A DNA stretch of 64,000 bases from Verrucomicrobiota bacterium (GTDB lineage Bacteria; Verrucomicrobiota; Verrucomicrobiia; Verrucomicrobiales; Akkermansiaceae): the NCBI GenBank assembly GCA_017301995.1, contig JAFLEH010000015.1, positions 1 through 64,000 of the forward strand, written 5' to 3'. The notes under the pieces were generated by a model. The model was given only the letters and a program-made list of their open reading frames with translations, was not told where the DNA came from and ran no database searches. A program made the position numbers and the translations under genes. The first letter of the stretch is position 1. Every line of letters begins with the position of its first letter. Below, piece after piece: positions 25,871-35,304 of this stretch.

Positions 25871-27139
25871 ATGCCAAAGCCGCTTGCCACGCCTCCCGAT
25901 CTCCCTCCGCCCGTTAGGCCGTCGCTGTCCGCACGGCCGCCGCGGCCGCCCAGGCCGCCGCTTGCCAAACGGTTGCTCGGTTTTCTATCCGGATTCGGTC
26001 TCGCCACCGCGCTGCTGCTCATCCTCGGTCTGCTCACGTGGTTCGCCACGCTCGAACAGATCGAAGGCGGCCTGCATGCCACGCTAACCAAATACTTCGA
26101 CTGGCGGGCGTGGGTGGTCATTCCGAAAATCAACGGGGAAACGATCCCCATCCCGCTTCCCGGCGGGTATTGGACCTGCGTCCTGCTGTTCGTGAATCTC
26201 GCGCTGGGCGGCGTGTTGCGGATGCGCAAGGGAGCCCGGCAGATCGGTGTGCTCATCGCCCACGCCGGAATCCTCTTTCTGCTGGTGGCCGGCGCGGTTT
26301 CCCATCACCGCTCGGAACGCGGGCACATGATGATCCCGGAAGGCGGCGCCAGCAACGTCGCGGAGGATTACTACGAACACACCGTGGAAATCGCGGAAAT
26401 CCGGGACGGAAAACCCGCCGCCATCCATGTGGTCCGCGGCCGCTATCTATCTGACCTGACCAAGGGACGTGTGCGTGTCGTCCGCTTGCCGGACCTGCCG
26501 TTCGACATGGAGTTCGGCGGCTATCTATCCAATGCGGACGTCAAGGCGGTGGCATTTGAGAAGCCTCCGGGCGACTCATTGGTCCTCAACGGCTACTATC
26601 TATCCGCCAAGCCCGGCGAACTCAACGCCGAGGCCGACACTCCGGGCTGCGTCGCGCGGGTCATCCGCCGCAACGGGGCCAAGGACGAACCGTTTTTGTT
26701 AGCAGCCGCCGCATTCCATCCGTTCACCATCCGCGAGGCGGACCGGGTGTTCACCGTGGCCCTGCGGAAACGCCAGTGGGTGATGCCGTTTGCCGTGCGC
26801 CTGGACAAATTCACCGCCGAATTCCATCCGGGAACCATGAAACCGGCCGCATTCGAGAGCGCGATCACCCGCATCGAGGGCGGTATCGAGGTTCCCGTCG
26901 TGATCCGCATGAACGAGCCGCTGCGCTATGCCGGCCGCACGTTCTATCAGGCGTCCTATCAGCAACTCGGCCAACCGCCGCACGGCCGCATGGCATCGGT
27001 CTTCGAGGTGGTCAGCAATCCGGCCGACCAGTGGCCGCTCTACAGCCTGTGCGTGGTCACCGCCGGCCTGCTGCTGCATTTCATCCAGCGGCTGGCCGAC
27101 GCGATCCGCAGCCTCTCACGTCCCCGCACCGATGTCTGA
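25871..27139 (+). CDS. resB: ResB-like cytochrome c biogenesis protein
   Basis: 422 residues. After a P/R-rich cytoplasmic start come hydrophobic helices at about 40-60 (L-A-T-A-L-L-L-I-L-G-L-L-T-W-F-A-T-L-E), 95-112 and 125-140. A large periplasmic domain follows (about 145-390), with the ResB-like F-Y-Q-A-S-Y-Q pattern and an N-E-P-L-R-Y-A-G-R-T segment. A last helix ends the protein. ResB (Ccs1) works with CcsA in system II to carry haem across the membrane and attach it to apocytochrome c. The stop codon overlaps the start of the ccsA gene by 8 bp, which implies translational coupling. Confidence 0.88.
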   Translation: MPKPLATPPDLPPPVRPSLSARPPRPPRPPLAKRLLGFLSGFGLATALLLILGLLTWFATLEQIEGGLHATLTKYFDWRAWVVIPKINGETIPIPLPGGYWTCVLLFVNLALGGVLRMRKGARQIGVLIAHAGILFLLVAGAVSHHRSERGHMMIPEGGASNVAEDYYEHTVEIAEIRDGKPAAIHVVRGRYLSDLTKGRVRVVRLPDLPFDMEFGGYLSNADVKAVAFEKPPGDSLVLNGYYLSAKPGELNAEADTPGCVARVIRRNGAKDEPFLLAAAAFHPFTIREADRVFTVALRKRQWVMPFAVRLDKFTAEFHPGTMKPAAFESAITRIEGGIEVPVVIRMNEPLRYAGRTFYQASYQQLGQPPHGRMASVFEVVSNPADQWPLYSLCVVTAGLLLHFIQRLADAIRSLSRPRTDV

Positions 27140-29120
27140 CAAACCCTCTCCCGCCGGGCGGTTCATCGCCGCCGCCGCCATCGTCATCGGCCTATCCGGC
27201 CTGGTCGTTTCGATGCTGCTCAACAGCATCCCGAAAGGCGGTCCCCGTCAGATCGATGGCTATCAGCCGTGGTCGCCGGAAATCCTCGCCGTCGCCGAAT
27301 CCCTGCCCATCCAGGACGGCGGCCGGATCAAGCCCCTTTCCGCGCACGCCGGATTCACGATGCTCGCGCTGCATGGCGCGCGCACCATGCGCATCGCGGA
27401 CACCCGGGGCAACCGTTACCGGCTCAATCCCACCGCCTGGATGTTGGACACGCTCTTCCGGCCGGACCTGGCGCTCCAACAACCGGTTTTCCGCCTGGAC
27501 AACTCGGCGGTCATCGAGGCGATGGGCCTGCCGCCCGGCCACAAGCGCGACCGCTACAGTTATCGCGACATCGAAGCCGGTCTGCCGAAACTCTGGGAAC
27601 TCGCCGGAAACTACGAACCCATCCCGCAAAAGGAACGCAACCCGCTCCAACAGCAAATCCTCGACCTCGCCTACAACGTCCGCGACTACATCGCGATCCT
27701 CAATCATCTTTCGTTCGCTCGCGACGGGATCGCGATCGACGCCGACAACGGCGGTCCTCCGCTTTCCATCGCCGACGCGCTGGAGATGGCCCCGAAGATC
27801 CGCGAGGATCTAACCAAGGCACGCCGGGAGGGACGGAACCCGGAGGGACCGGCCGCCTATCTGTATGAGGAAACCTACAATGCCGCCAATCTGGCGAGCC
27901 GTGGTCTGGCGATGTTTCCGCCCTCCGGTCCATCTGACAAAACCTGGCGCAACTCCGGCGACCTGATTTCCGGCGTCCTCAACGGCGAGATCGAACCCGC
28001 GGCCCCGGCGATCGCCGATCTGCGCATGCTCACCAGCGCGGCCGCCGCGCTCAAGTCCGGCCAGCCCGCCTTTCTAACTGAGCTGACCCGGCTGCGGGAC
28101 ACGCTCCAATCCCGCGCCGCAAGCCGCGGCGAAGGCCGCGCCGTGGCTCTCGAAGCCTCCTATCACCGGATGGATTGGTTTCTCAAGGCGTTCGTCGTGT
28201 TCGCGCTCGGCGGACTGGCGGCCATCGCCATGTGGCTCGGCGGGAAACGCAAGGCGGGGACCCTGGCGATGTGGGCCACTCTCGGTCTAACCCTAATCGG
28301 TTTTCTCATCTGCGCCACCGCCATCGCCCAGCGCTGCCTGATCATGCGCCGCTCGCCGATCGGCAATCTCTATGACACGATCATCTTCATCGGCACCGCC
28401 GTGGTGGTGATCTCTCTTGTGGTGGAGATCTTCTTCCGCCGCCGGCTCGCGCTTGGACTGGCTCCCGTGCTCGGCACCATTCTCGTCTATCTGTCACGCC
28501 GATTCGAGACCGGCGACGCCACCGACCACCTCGATCCGCTGGTCGCCGTGTTGTCGTCGAATTTCTGGCTAACCGTCCACGTGATCACCATCACCCTCGG
28601 CTACGCTGCCGGGCTGCTGGCCGCGTTTCTATCCGTCATCTACATTCTGATGCGCGGCTTGCGGATCGATCAGGGAGATGCGGGACTGCGCCGCGGCGTC
28701 ACGGTGGCGGCGTATGCGGTGCTGTGCCTCGCGTTGTTTCTCTCGCTGGTGGGCACCGTGCTTGGCGGCATCTGGGCCAACGACTCGTGGGGCCGCTTCT
28801 GGGACTGGGATCCCAAGGAAAACGGCGCGCTGCTGATCGTCCTGTGGTGCCTGGCGGTGCTCCACGCGCGCCTCGGCGGCTACCTGCGCGAGTGGGGATT
28901 CCATCTGGCGACGACCTTCACCGCCTGTGTGATCGCGTTTTCCTGGTGGCACGTCAATTTCCTCGGTGTGGGCCTCCATAACTACGGCTTCACCTCGGGC
29001 AAGAACGTCGTCTGGATGTTTTACGCGGCCGTCACCGTCATCATCCTATTCGGAATCGCCGCCAGCCTGTTCGAAAAACGAACGTCGGCCACCCTCCCGC
29101 CGCCGCTCGGCCGCAAATGA
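27132..29120 (+). CDS. ccsA: Cytochrome c biogenesis protein CcsA (system II haem handling)
   Basis: 662 residues from the ATG at 27132, whose start overlaps the resB stop. The N-terminal half has one membrane anchor and a long periplasmic region with R-I-K-P-L-S-A-H-A, typical of the larger verrucomicrobial/bacteroidal version. The C-terminal half contains about eight helices and the tryptophan-rich haem-binding signature W-A-N-D-S-W-G-R-F-W-D-W-D-P-K-E. Conserved histidines occur at H-V-I-T-I-T and W-H-V-N-F-L. It works with ResB to ligate haem to c-type cytochromes on the periplasmic side. It converges with the SLOG-TM gene, 22 bp apart. Confidence 0.9.
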   Translation: MSDKPSPAGRFIAAAAIVIGLSGLVVSMLLNSIPKGGPRQIDGYQPWSPEILAVAESLPIQDGGRIKPLSAHAGFTMLALHGARTMRIADTRGNRYRLNPTAWMLDTLFRPDLALQQPVFRLDNSAVIEAMGLPPGHKRDRYSYRDIEAGLPKLWELAGNYEPIPQKERNPLQQQILDLAYNVRDYIAILNHLSFARDGIAIDADNGGPPLSIADALEMAPKIREDLTKARREGRNPEGPAAYLYEETYNAANLASRGLAMFPPSGPSDKTWRNSGDLISGVLNGEIEPAAPAIADLRMLTSAAAALKSGQPAFLTELTRLRDTLQSRAASRGEGRAVALEASYHRMDWFLKAFVVFALGGLAAIAMWLGGKRKAGTLAMWATLGLTLIGFLICATAIAQRCLIMRRSPIGNLYDTIIFIGTAVVVISLVVEIFFRRRLALGLAPVLGTILVYLSRRFETGDATDHLDPLVAVLSSNFWLTVHVITITLGYAAGLLAAFLSVIYILMRGLRIDQGDAGLRRGVTVAAYAVLCLALFLSLVGTVLGGIWANDSWGRFWDWDPKENGALLIVLWCLAVLHARLGGYLREWGFHLATTFTACVIAFSWWHVNFLGVGLHNYGFTSGKNVVWMFYAAVTVIILFGIAASLFEKRTSATLPPPLGRK

Positions 29121-29142
29121 TGGCCTGGCGGATCCGGTTCCG

Positions 29143-30543
29143 TCATTTTTCCCGCGACCCGCGCCATTCCCACAACTCGTTGAGCAGCAGGCGTTCGGCT
29201 TGGCGCATGCCGCGGACGACCTCGCTCGCGCAGCGGGCGGAGGCGATCACCGGGCGGACGCGCTCCAGTTCCCTAACCATCTGATGATAGAGTGTGGCCC
29301 GGCGCTTGAACTCGAACACCGAGATCATCGCCAGCAACCACGCGGCGACCCCCGGCAACACATCGGCGGCAAAGGAAACGGAATCCCATGGCCGCAGTCC
29401 CATGAAGGTGAGAATCACCACCGCCGCGCCGAGAATAACCGCACCCAGCGAGGCGGCGGCAAATATCCGGCCGAAGATCCGCATCCGTTTGCCGGCCAGA
29501 TCGCCCTTGGACTTGAGATAGCGGATCTGGCCGTCCAATCTTTCGGTTAGATACCGGTCGCGCGCGGGTTGCCAGCCTTTTCGTTCCGGCACCAGCCGCA
29601 TCGAGGCGGAGCGGAGGAATTCGCGTTCCCGGCCGAACAATTCGAGCGCTGGCGGATAGAGTGGGCTGCACGGCTCGTGGGTGGCCAGCAACGAGCGCAG
29701 CAACTCGGCGCGCACCCGATCATTCACCCATTGCTGTTGCCAGCGCAGTTTTTTCCCGACCTTGGGCAGCACCGACGCGACAGTCACCAGCACCAGCTTC
29801 AGAAGCGCCCCGGCTTGGGCGGTTAGAACGGAAAACGCCACCATCACCGCCTGGGTCACGCCGGCCAGATGATTGAGTGATAGAGACGCCGCCGCGAATC
29901 CCCGCGACCGCGGCGCGCCGCGACCCGCGCGTTCGTCGAGAAGCTCGAACAACTCCGCCACGCCCGCGGCTTCCGGCAGATCCTCGAATGAAGGATGCCT
30001 CGCACCGGCCTGCGGAACGCGGTCCAGCCAATCCGCTTCCAGCGTGTTCGCGTTGATCACTCGCGATGGAATTCCGTGTTCCTTCGCCTCGGCGATGCTC
30101 TCCGCAGTCCCACCGAGTCCGCGGGCCGGTTGGCCGTCCCACAGGAAAACCATCCGGTCGGCCACCTCCAGCACCTCGCGCGCCACCACATGATAGGCCT
30201 CCGGCGCCGGCTCTCCGCCCTGCGCGGTTTCCAACCACCACGCGGCATCCATCGTCCGGCACGCGCGCGTCCATTCGGCAGGATCTTCGAAATCCTCGCG
30301 GAAACGTTCCTTGCCGAAAGGCAGGATCACGACGGTCTTCAGCCCCAATTCCGCGCAGGCTTCCAGAAACAGCAAGTCCGCGCCGGCCGCGGCGCTGGCA
30401 ATCCCCGCGAGTTCGCCGTCGCAGCTTTCCCGGAACCGCTCCAATTCACGCTTGATAGATCGTAACGCCGCCGCGGGATCCATCACCCGCCGATGGCCGG
30501 CGAAACCCACGAAATGGATCATTCTGGTCGCTTCACGGTTCAT
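29143..30543 (-). CDS. SLOG-domain protein with C-terminal transmembrane helices (putative immune effector)
   Basis: 466 residues. The start codon is shared with the TIR gene stop (ATGA overlap at 30540-30543). Residues ~8-170 look like a SLOG (LOG/DprA-type Rossmann) nucleotide-binding domain. It has G-H-R-R at 16-19, A-S-A-A-A-G-A-D near 49-56, V-V-I-L-P-F, L-W-D-G at 134-137 and G-G-T at 144-146. A hydrophobic segment follows near 230-260. Two strong transmembrane helices lie at ~360-379 and ~394-411, with a basic amphipathic helix after them (L-Y-H-Q-M-V-R-E-L-E-R-V-R). This resembles SLATT-type pore-forming effectors that pair with SLOG or nucleotide-generating sensors. Inferred role: binds a nucleotide made by the TIR protein and disrupts the membrane. 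Confidence 0.65.
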   Translation of the reverse strand: MNREATRMIHFVGFAGHRRVMDPAAALRSIKRELERFRESCDGELAGIASAAAGADLLFLEACAELGLKTVVILPFGKERFREDFEDPAEWTRACRTMDAAWWLETAQGGEPAPEAYHVVAREVLEVADRMVFLWDGQPARGLGGTAESIAEAKEHGIPSRVINANTLEADWLDRVPQAGARHPSFEDLPEAAGVAELFELLDERAGRGAPRSRGFAAASLSLNHLAGVTQAVMVAFSVLTAQAGALLKLVLVTVASVLPKVGKKLRWQQQWVNDRVRAELLRSLLATHEPCSPLYPPALELFGREREFLRSASMRLVPERKGWQPARDRYLTERLDGQIRYLKSKGDLAGKRMRIFGRIFAAASLGAVILGAAVVILTFMGLRPWDSVSFAADVLPGVAAWLLAMISVFEFKRRATLYHQMVRELERVRPVIASARCASEVVRGMRQAERLLLNELWEWRGSREK

Positions 30544-33500
30544 TCGGGGATTTTTTCTAACATTGTTCGCGCTTCGTTGCTCTCTGGATTTCCGGCCAGC
30601 ACCTCGAGGAGCAGCGCACGGGCCTTGGCCGGATCCTTTGGCTCGCTTTCCAGCCAACTCCGGGCCTCCGCCATGCGCGCGTCCAGGACATCGACCATCG
30701 CGGCGTCCGCCGATGCCGCGATTCCATCGCAGGCCTGGCGGAGCATGTCCGCGCGCCCGGATTGTTCGGCGATCTGTCGCTTGACTTTCAGCAACTGGAT
30801 GTGTCCGGGACGGATTTTGAGCGCCTCTTCCATCAGCTCGAGCGTCCGGGCCATTTTCACCTCCTCGCCGGATTTCCAAAGCTGGTTCATGGTGCGGAGC
30901 ATCGCGTCGAACTCTCGCTCGGCTTCGGGATCCATCGCCGCTGCAGTCGCGGCTTCGGATACCGGAGCGCCGGGAAACGCCGCGCGCGCCGGGTTTCCTT
31001 CCAACAACCACGTCGCGGCCGACACCCACAACCGATCGGTTCCGGCGCCACGCACCTGCCCGGCCGACGCCATCCACGCGTCGGGATCGAGGATCGGACG
31101 GTCACCCGCACCGCCCAGACTGCCCCCTCCGATCCCCTCCACGATTCCCGGCAACCAATCCGGAAAATCCCCAACCACCGGCAGCGGAACCACCAGAAGC
31201 CCCTTCGCCGATGATAACACGACCAGCCCGCGCGATGGCAGATCGAGCGGAGCCACGTCGCAGTTTCCCCCGGCCGGCAACCGGGCCACCTCCACTCCGC
31301 TCGCCGCATCCCACAGCCGGGTGACATCGGTCATATCGCTGGAGGCCAACCAGCGTCCGCCGGAAACCCACGCGCAGCGCATGGTGTTGGGACCGGTTGG
31401 AAACCCGGGGCCAAACGGCTCACCGGTGGTCGCCGAATAACACTCCACGCGGTCCGAGTTGGTTAGAACCGCCACCACCGCCGAGTCCGGCGACCACGCG
31501 AGATCCGCGACCGGTGCACCCAGCGGCAATTCCTTTCCCGTTTCCGCACCGTCCTGTGCGAACCACTTGAGCTTCTGTCCGGTGGTGGCCACCGCGATCC
31601 GGTTGCCGTCCGCGGACCATCCCACGGCCGAGGCACCGCCCTCCACGGCAATCCGCCCCGCCACGGCCAGTTTCTCCAGATCCAGCAACAATACCCCTTT
31701 TTCATCCGGTACCGCGGCCAACCGCCCGGATGGCTGGAACTTGATCTCATCCAACGTCTGGAAGTTGTCTTCGATCGGCGCCACCACTTCCACTTTGCCG
31801 GATTCGCAGCCCAACCCGCGCCGCCAGTCCAACCGGTGGATCCTTCCATCCCAGCCCAACGCGATGAGACGCGAGCCGGATGGGTCGAAGCGGATGCCGT
31901 GCAGGTTGGTGGGGAACCTCAGCGGACGCCCGGTCTGTTGGAACGTTTCCAAATCATATATTCTAACCATCGAATCGCTGGTGCACGCCGCCGCCAGCAG
32001 CCTGCCGTCGGGGGAAAGCGCGGCAAGATTCGGATACCCCGGATGAAACGGCAGCATCACCACCGCGGGGATTCCATCGCGGATGCGGCGCACCTGGGCC
32101 ATGCCGTTCTCGGCCATCAGCAGCACATGGTCGCGATCCAGATAGACCGCGCTACTCACCGTGAACGCGGGCGAAATCGCCTCGGTGGGGATATCGCCGG
32201 TTTCCGCTTCGTAGATATAGGCGGTGGGCGACCTCCGCAGTCCGACGAAATGCCGCCCGTCCGGAGCGAAGGCGCAGTAAACCGGAGTGGGCGATAGGGA
32301 AACGGCCTTGCCCACCGCCACCCCGGTTTCCGGATTGACCACCGACATCCCGGTTAGAATATCGAACACGCGCAGATTTCCATCCGGGGTGAACCGGATT
32401 CCCGAAGCGCACAGTTTGCCTTGGAACTCCCGGATCTTTCCGCCTTTAATGGCCTCGCAAACGTAGAAATACGGCGAATTTCCGGCCACGGCCACCTTGG
32501 AAGCGTCGTCACTCCATGCCAAATGCCTGGATTCCATGTTGACGGTGGGATGTCGCGCGAGCACCTCACCCCCAGCATCGGTTAGAACAAGCTCTCCACC
32601 CTTCCGGCCGGCCTTCCGCCCCATGCCGACGGCGAGCACCTTCCCGGCCGGATCCCACGCGAGCGTGAGGACGGCGGCATCATCCACTTTCACCGGCCCG
32701 CGCCGGTCGTCCAGTTTTTCCAGCCCGATGAAATACAGCGATCCCTTGGCCGTTCCCGCCACCCAGCCGTTGCCGCTTGGGTCATGGGCCACCGCGATGA
32801 CCGCTCCGTCGAACGCCCGCTCGCGGACCAGCCTGTTGTCCGGCCTCGACCAAAGGTAAACCCGATCGCCGGATGCCGTTAGGATATGTTTTCCGTCGGG
32901 CGACCCGCAGCCGGAGGTCACGGCCAGGGGGTGCCGCAGGGCCGGCCCCACCGGCGGATGGATCTTGTGGTGGGCGAGCATCGAGTAGGCCGCCATCCGT
33001 GCCAGCGCGTTGTCCGGATCGGACCGCAGCGAGCGCGCCAGATAGGCGGCCTGCCGCGCGGCATCGTCCTGCCGCCGCGCGGCCACCGCCAGATTGAGGT
33101 CGGACATGCTCAGCGTGCGCAGCGCCACGCGCTTCTGCCGGACCGCATAAACCGCCGCCACCACCGCCGCGATGAACAGCACCCCGAAGACCGCCGCCGT
33201 GGCTTGGAGCCGCCGCACCCGCCGCCGCTGGTATTCCCGCTCGCGCCGCCGGAGATCATCGAACCCCACACCTAACAACCCGGCCATCAGCTTGATCACC
33301 GCGTTTTCCCGGCCGTCCTTGCCCTCCCGCGCGTCGGCGGCGATCGGTTCGGTCGGTTCGTTGGACAGATTGCCATCGGCGCCCAACCGGAAGCGGACGG
33401 CTTTTGGAAAACACTCGTCACCGGCGTCGAATCCGGGTTTGCCATCGGACGCCCATGGTTCGCCATCCACGATCAGGCAGAGCACGCGGCTTTCGCCGTG

Positions 33501-33827
33501 GATCCGCTTGTATTCGAGGATTTCCTTTTCCACCCATGGCGAGCGCGCGCTGCGCGGCGAGCAGATCACCACCAGAAACCGGGCGTGGCGCAGGGCGCGG
33601 GCGATCACCGCCCCGAGGTCGGTGGCCGTCGGCAGTTCCTCGCGGTCGCGGAACACCGGCACGAACCGCCTCGGCACCGGAGCATCGGCGGGGGTGGGCT
33701 TCCCCACCAGATCGCGCGGCATCGGATAGTTCTCCAGCGAACGGTGCAGCCAGTCCGCCCAAGCCTTGTCGGCATGGCTGTAACTGATAAACGCCCAGTA
33801 CTTTCTGACATTCGCCTCGCTATCCAT
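30540..33827 (-). CDS. TIR domain - transmembrane helix - WD40 protein (putative NADase sensor)
   Basis: 1,095 residues from ATG 33827; a TTG further upstream is rejected. Residues ~9-115 form a TIR domain: A-F-I-S-Y-S-H-A-D, then V-F-R-D-R-E-E-L-P, then V-V-I-C-S-P-R-S-A-R-S-P-W-V-E-K-E-I. The glutamate in W-V-E-K-E-I (E102) aligns with the catalytic glutamate of the SARM1 NADase, so activity is plausible. A basic stretch (R-R-R-V-R-R) precedes one transmembrane helix at ~208-229, predicting TIR in the cytoplasm and the rest outside. Residues ~290-950 contain many WD40-type blades (S-P-D-G-K, T-P-D-G-N, A-P-D-G-R-H). The end is helical and TPR-like. It overlaps the SLOG-TM gene by ATGA. Confidence 0.8.
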   Translation of the reverse strand: MDSEANVRKYWAFISYSHADKAWADWLHRSLENYPMPRDLVGKPTPADAPVPRRFVPVFRDREELPTATDLGAVIARALRHARFLVVICSPRSARSPWVEKEILEYKRIHGESRVLCLIVDGEPWASDGKPGFDAGDECFPKAVRFRLGADGNLSNEPTEPIAADAREGKDGRENAVIKLMAGLLGVGFDDLRRREREYQRRRVRRLQATAAVFGVLFIAAVVAAVYAVRQKRVALRTLSMSDLNLAVAARRQDDAARQAAYLARSLRSDPDNALARMAAYSMLAHHKIHPPVGPALRHPLAVTSGCGSPDGKHILTASGDRVYLWSRPDNRLVRERAFDGAVIAVAHDPSGNGWVAGTAKGSLYFIGLEKLDDRRGPVKVDDAAVLTLAWDPAGKVLAVGMGRKAGRKGGELVLTDAGGEVLARHPTVNMESRHLAWSDDASKVAVAGNSPYFYVCEAIKGGKIREFQGKLCASGIRFTPDGNLRVFDILTGMSVVNPETGVAVGKAVSLSPTPVYCAFAPDGRHFVGLRRSPTAYIYEAETGDIPTEAISPAFTVSSAVYLDRDHVLLMAENGMAQVRRIRDGIPAVVMLPFHPGYPNLAALSPDGRLLAAACTSDSMVRIYDLETFQQTGRPLRFPTNLHGIRFDPSGSRLIALGWDGRIHRLDWRRGLGCESGKVEVVAPIEDNFQTLDEIKFQPSGRLAAVPDEKGVLLLDLEKLAVAGRIAVEGGASAVGWSADGNRIAVATTGQKLKWFAQDGAETGKELPLGAPVADLAWSPDSAVVAVLTNSDRVECYSATTGEPFGPGFPTGPNTMRCAWVSGGRWLASSDMTDVTRLWDAASGVEVARLPAGGNCDVAPLDLPSRGLVVLSSAKGLLVVPLPVVGDFPDWLPGIVEGIGGGSLGGAGDRPILDPDAWMASAGQVRGAGTDRLWVSAATWLLEGNPARAAFPGAPVSEAATAAAMDPEAEREFDAMLRTMNQLWKSGEEVKMARTLELMEEALKIRPGHIQLLKVKRQIAEQSGRADMLRQACDGIAASADAAMVDVLDARMAEARSWLESEPKDPAKARALLLEVLAGNPESNEARTMLEKIPE

Positions 33828-33914
33828 CGGGGAGCGTGAATCAACACCCAAGGCGCGCCGCCGTCAAACCGTTTCCACTAACAACGCCGCGGCGGGTACG
33901 GCCGGCCAAACCAC

Positions 33915-34658
33915 CTAACATCCCCCCTCGCTCCTCCGGCGGCGTTCCCGCAGTTCGTCCAGCGAGACCGGCTGGCGCAGCCACAGGCGTGCGTAGAACC
34001 AACCGGCCAGACCGCCGCCCAAATGGCACGCGTGGCCGACGCGGAACCCGCCATCCCAGCCGTGTGCGGCCATCCACCCGCCCGCGTCCGCCAGGCCGGG
34101 GATGCCCAGTTCCGGATTGGTGAGCGCCAGTGCCGCGACGGCCAGCAGGATGCCCTTGCCGAGGTTTCCGGCGGAGACCGGCAGCGGAAACATCCGCGAA
34201 TCCGGCGAAAGCGTGGTTACCGCCAGCAGCAGCGCCACGCAACCGCCTGACGCGCCGACCAGCGGGCTCGCGGCACCCTCTCCGGGCACCAGCGCGAGAT
34301 GGGCCACCGCGCCGCCCGCCACCCCGCAGGCCAGCGCCTTGAGCAGCGCTCCGGTGCCTAACATCCGCTCGATCCGCGATCCTAACATCAATAGCAGCGC
34401 GGCATTGCACGCCACATGCCACCATGTGCCGTGGAGCAGCGCGTGGGTGCCGATTTGCCAGAGTTTTCCGGCGAAAACATCCGCGCGGCGCAGACCGAGC
34501 GCCAGATACCAATCCTCCAGCCGATCCACTCCGCCCGCCAGCGCCACCGCCAGATGGATCGCCAGCAACACCGCAGCCGCCACCTGTGAGGCCCGCGCGT
34601 CGCGGAGGTCCATCAGCCGTTCCCGGAGGACCGAAACGCCGACGGACCCACGTTTCAT
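33915..34658 (-). CDS. Rhomboid-family intramembrane serine protease
   Basis: 247 residues from ATG 34658. The ORF extends upstream but that part overlaps nuoC and is rejected. Six or so helices are predicted. The serine motif is V-G-A-S-G-G, the catalytic histidine lies in G-H-A-C-H-L-G-G-G-L-A-G-W, and the conserved H-x-x-x-N of the oxyanion region appears as H-V-A-C-N-A-A. Rhomboids cleave membrane-protein substrates within the bilayer; the substrate here is unknown. The gene follows nuoB-nuoC on the same strand and may share their transcript. Confidence 0.88.
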   Translation of the reverse strand: MKRGSVGVSVLRERLMDLRDARASQVAAAVLLAIHLAVALAGGVDRLEDWYLALGLRRADVFAGKLWQIGTHALLHGTWWHVACNAALLLMLGSRIERMLGTGALLKALACGVAGGAVAHLALVPGEGAASPLVGASGGCVALLLAVTTLSPDSRMFPLPVSAGNLGKGILLAVAALALTNPELGIPGLADAGGWMAAHGWDGGFRVGHACHLGGGLAGWFYARLWLRQPVSLDELRERRRRSEGGC

Positions 34659-34711
34659 GACCGGAGCGGGATGAGGGATATGCCTGGGTGGAAAAAGTCC
34701 CGGATCGGCGG

Positions 34712-35281
34712 TTATTCCGACGCCTTGGACCGCGGTTCGCGCAGCACCGTGTTCGGTGCGCCCGAGCAGGCGACGAACGGGCCGCCAGCCATCGGAGCCG
34801 CCGCGGAAAACGCCACGTCCGGCATTTCGCTGGGCCGGCCCGCCAGCGGGAAATCCTTGCGCAGCGGACAGTAGGGATAGCCTTCCCACATCAGGATCCG
34901 CTTGAGATTCGGGTGCCCGGAAAACGGAATCCCCATCATGTCCCAAACCTCCCGCTCATGCCAATCGGCCGATCCCCAAATATCCGATGCCGTGGGCACC
35001 GCCTGGTTTTCCGCCACCCGCGTTTTCACCCGCAGGTGCTTCCTATCGTCCACGGTGGCCAGCTCGTAGGCCACATCGAACCGCGGTTCGCGGCCGAGAT
35101 GGTCCACTCCGGAAATATCCAGCAGCATTTCGTAGCAGCACGCGCTCCGGCATTCCGCCAGCACGTCGTGAACCGCCTCGGGCGTGGCCACCACGGTCAC
35201 CTCGCCGCGGAACTCGATGGTTTCCACCACTCCCGCTCCAAACCGTTCGCGGAGCTTCGCTGCATCGTCTTTCGCTGACAT
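34712..35281 (-). CDS. nuoC: NADH-quinone oxidoreductase subunit C
   Basis: 189 residues. Contains the NuoC signature region: L-L-D-I-S-G-V-D-H, F-D-V-A-Y-E-L, then A-D-W-H-E-R-E-V-W-D-M-M-G-I-P-F-S-G-H-P-N-L-K-R-I-L and Y-P-L-R-K-D-F-P-like Y-C-P-L-R-K-D-F-P-L. It is a peripheral-arm subunit of complex I contacting NuoB and NuoD. The extra C-terminal tail of about 40 residues is less conserved. It lies 23 bp after nuoB. nuoD does not follow; a rhomboid gene does. Confidence 0.93.
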   Translation of the reverse strand: MSAKDDAAKLRERFGAGVVETIEFRGEVTVVATPEAVHDVLAECRSACCYEMLLDISGVDHLGREPRFDVAYELATVDDRKHLRVKTRVAENQAVPTASDIWGSADWHEREVWDMMGIPFSGHPNLKRILMWEGYPYCPLRKDFPLAGRPSEMPDVAFSAAAPMAGGPFVACSGAPNTVLREPRSKASE

Positions 35282-35304
35282 CGTCGTTTCGCCGGGGTTG
35301 GTTG

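Noticed and set aside
33828-34946. Longer 343-residue version of the rhomboid
   Set aside because: The extra N-terminal part overlaps nuoC out of frame and is G/R-rich; the ATG at 34658 starts the real protein.
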